Shown piece after piece: positions 6,055 through 6,280 of a stretch of DNA of 6,280 bases. Every line of letters starts with the position of its first letter. The first letter of the stretch is position 1. Position numbers and translations under genes: made by a program. The stretch lies in the NCBI GenBank assembly GCA_965371325.1, contig CBDUXZ010000126.1, positions 1 to 6,280 on the forward strand. Direction: 5' to 3'. The DNA is from CBDUXZ01 sp965371325 [NCBI: uncultured bacterium] (GTDB lineage: Bacteria > JAUYMQ01). The notes below the pieces were generated by a model. It was not told the origin of the DNA, made no database searches, and saw nothing but the letters and a program-made list of their open reading frames with translations.

Positions 6055-6280
6055 TCATGCGAAGTGTGGCGCCACCTCCTCGGTGAACTGCGACACACTC
6101 TCCCTGAAGGCGCTGCTGTCGGCGTACCGGCGGAAGTAGATGACGACGTCATCGACGCCGATCTCGTCCAGCACTCCCAGTCGATCGACCAGGGGCGAGA
6201 CCTCGCCATCGAAGCCCGCATAGAGAGCCAGGCCCGGGGAGGGCCGGCCGTACTCCGCCGCCAGCTCGCGCACACGCGCC
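6055..6280 (-). CDS. Probable luciferase-like monooxygenase (LLM family), C-terminal part only
   Basis: The minus-strand frame is open from the right window edge to a TGA at 6057-6055, giving the last 74 or so residues of a longer protein. The segments RVRELAAEYGR, LVDRLGVLDEIGVDDVVIYF and FTEEVAPHFA match the usual end of bacterial luciferase-like flavin- or F420-dependent monooxygenases and reductases: a helix, then the last beta-strand of the TIM barrel, then a closing helix ending in a short tail after the E-x-V-x-P motif. The cofactor-binding and active-site regions are outside the window, so oxygenase versus reductase, flavin versus F420, and substrate cannot be judged. It converges on the amidase with a 32-bp gap that has no visible terminator hairpin. 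Another frame overlapping the same DNA (5997-6275) is more Arg/Ser-rich and has no family resemblance. Confidence 0.62.
   Translation of the reverse strand, partial: ARVRELAAEYGRPSPGLALYAGFDGEVSPLVDRLGVLDEIGVDDVVIYFRRYADSSAFRESVSQFTEEVAPHFA

Noticed and set aside
5997-6275. 92-codon minus-strand frame at the right end
   Set aside because: It overlaps the amidase 3' end and is Arg/Ser/Trp-rich; the other minus frame ending at 6055 reads as a luciferase-like monooxygenase C-terminus.

Overview
The window is high-GC bacterial DNA with strong Shine-Dalgarno sequences in front of its genes. It holds three complete genes and two genes cut by the window edges. The gene set (tungsten/molybdopterin aldehyde oxidoreductase, NAD(P) aldehyde dehydrogenase, amidase-signature hydrolase, luciferase-like monooxygenase) fits a metabolically versatile environmental bacterium, possibly an uncultured deltaproteobacterium-like lineage. 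That taxonomic placement is a guess from gene content, not a measurement. No tRNA, rRNA, CRISPR array, insertion sequence or phage gene was seen.

Layout from left to right. At 1-314 (minus) lies the 5' part of a small exported protein of unknown function; its Shine-Dalgarno sequence is the right arm of an inverted repeat in its own leader. At 461-494 is a good intrinsic terminator for the gene to its right. At 516-2510 (minus) is a full-length aldehyde:ferredoxin oxidoreductase (AOR) family protein. Positions 2511-2715 form a gap with a weaker terminator-like hairpin. At 2716-4263 (minus) is an NAD(P)-dependent aldehyde dehydrogenase (ALDH) with all expected catalytic residues and a basic, hydrophobic C-terminal tail. 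Positions 4264-4615 form a divergent promoter region. At 4616-6022 (plus) is an amidase-signature enzyme with an intact Lys-Ser-Ser triad and a signature like fatty acid amide hydrolase. At 6055-6280 (minus), convergent with the amidase, is the C-terminal end of a probable luciferase-like flavin/F420 monooxygenase.

The clearest functional theme is aldehyde oxidation to carboxylic acid by two unrelated chemistries on one strand: ALDH would pass electrons to NAD(P)+, AOR to ferredoxin. The ALDH is upstream and AOR follows after about 205 bp, so they may be co-transcribed with partial termination or transcribed separately. The amidase (releasing acids and amines from amides) and the monooxygenase (a possible aldehyde source) would fit a catabolic neighbourhood, but their link to the aldehyde genes is inference from proximity only. 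I do not see a clearly new multi-gene system. The most unusual sequence-level signal is the Shine-Dalgarno-sequestering inverted repeat before the small exported protein.
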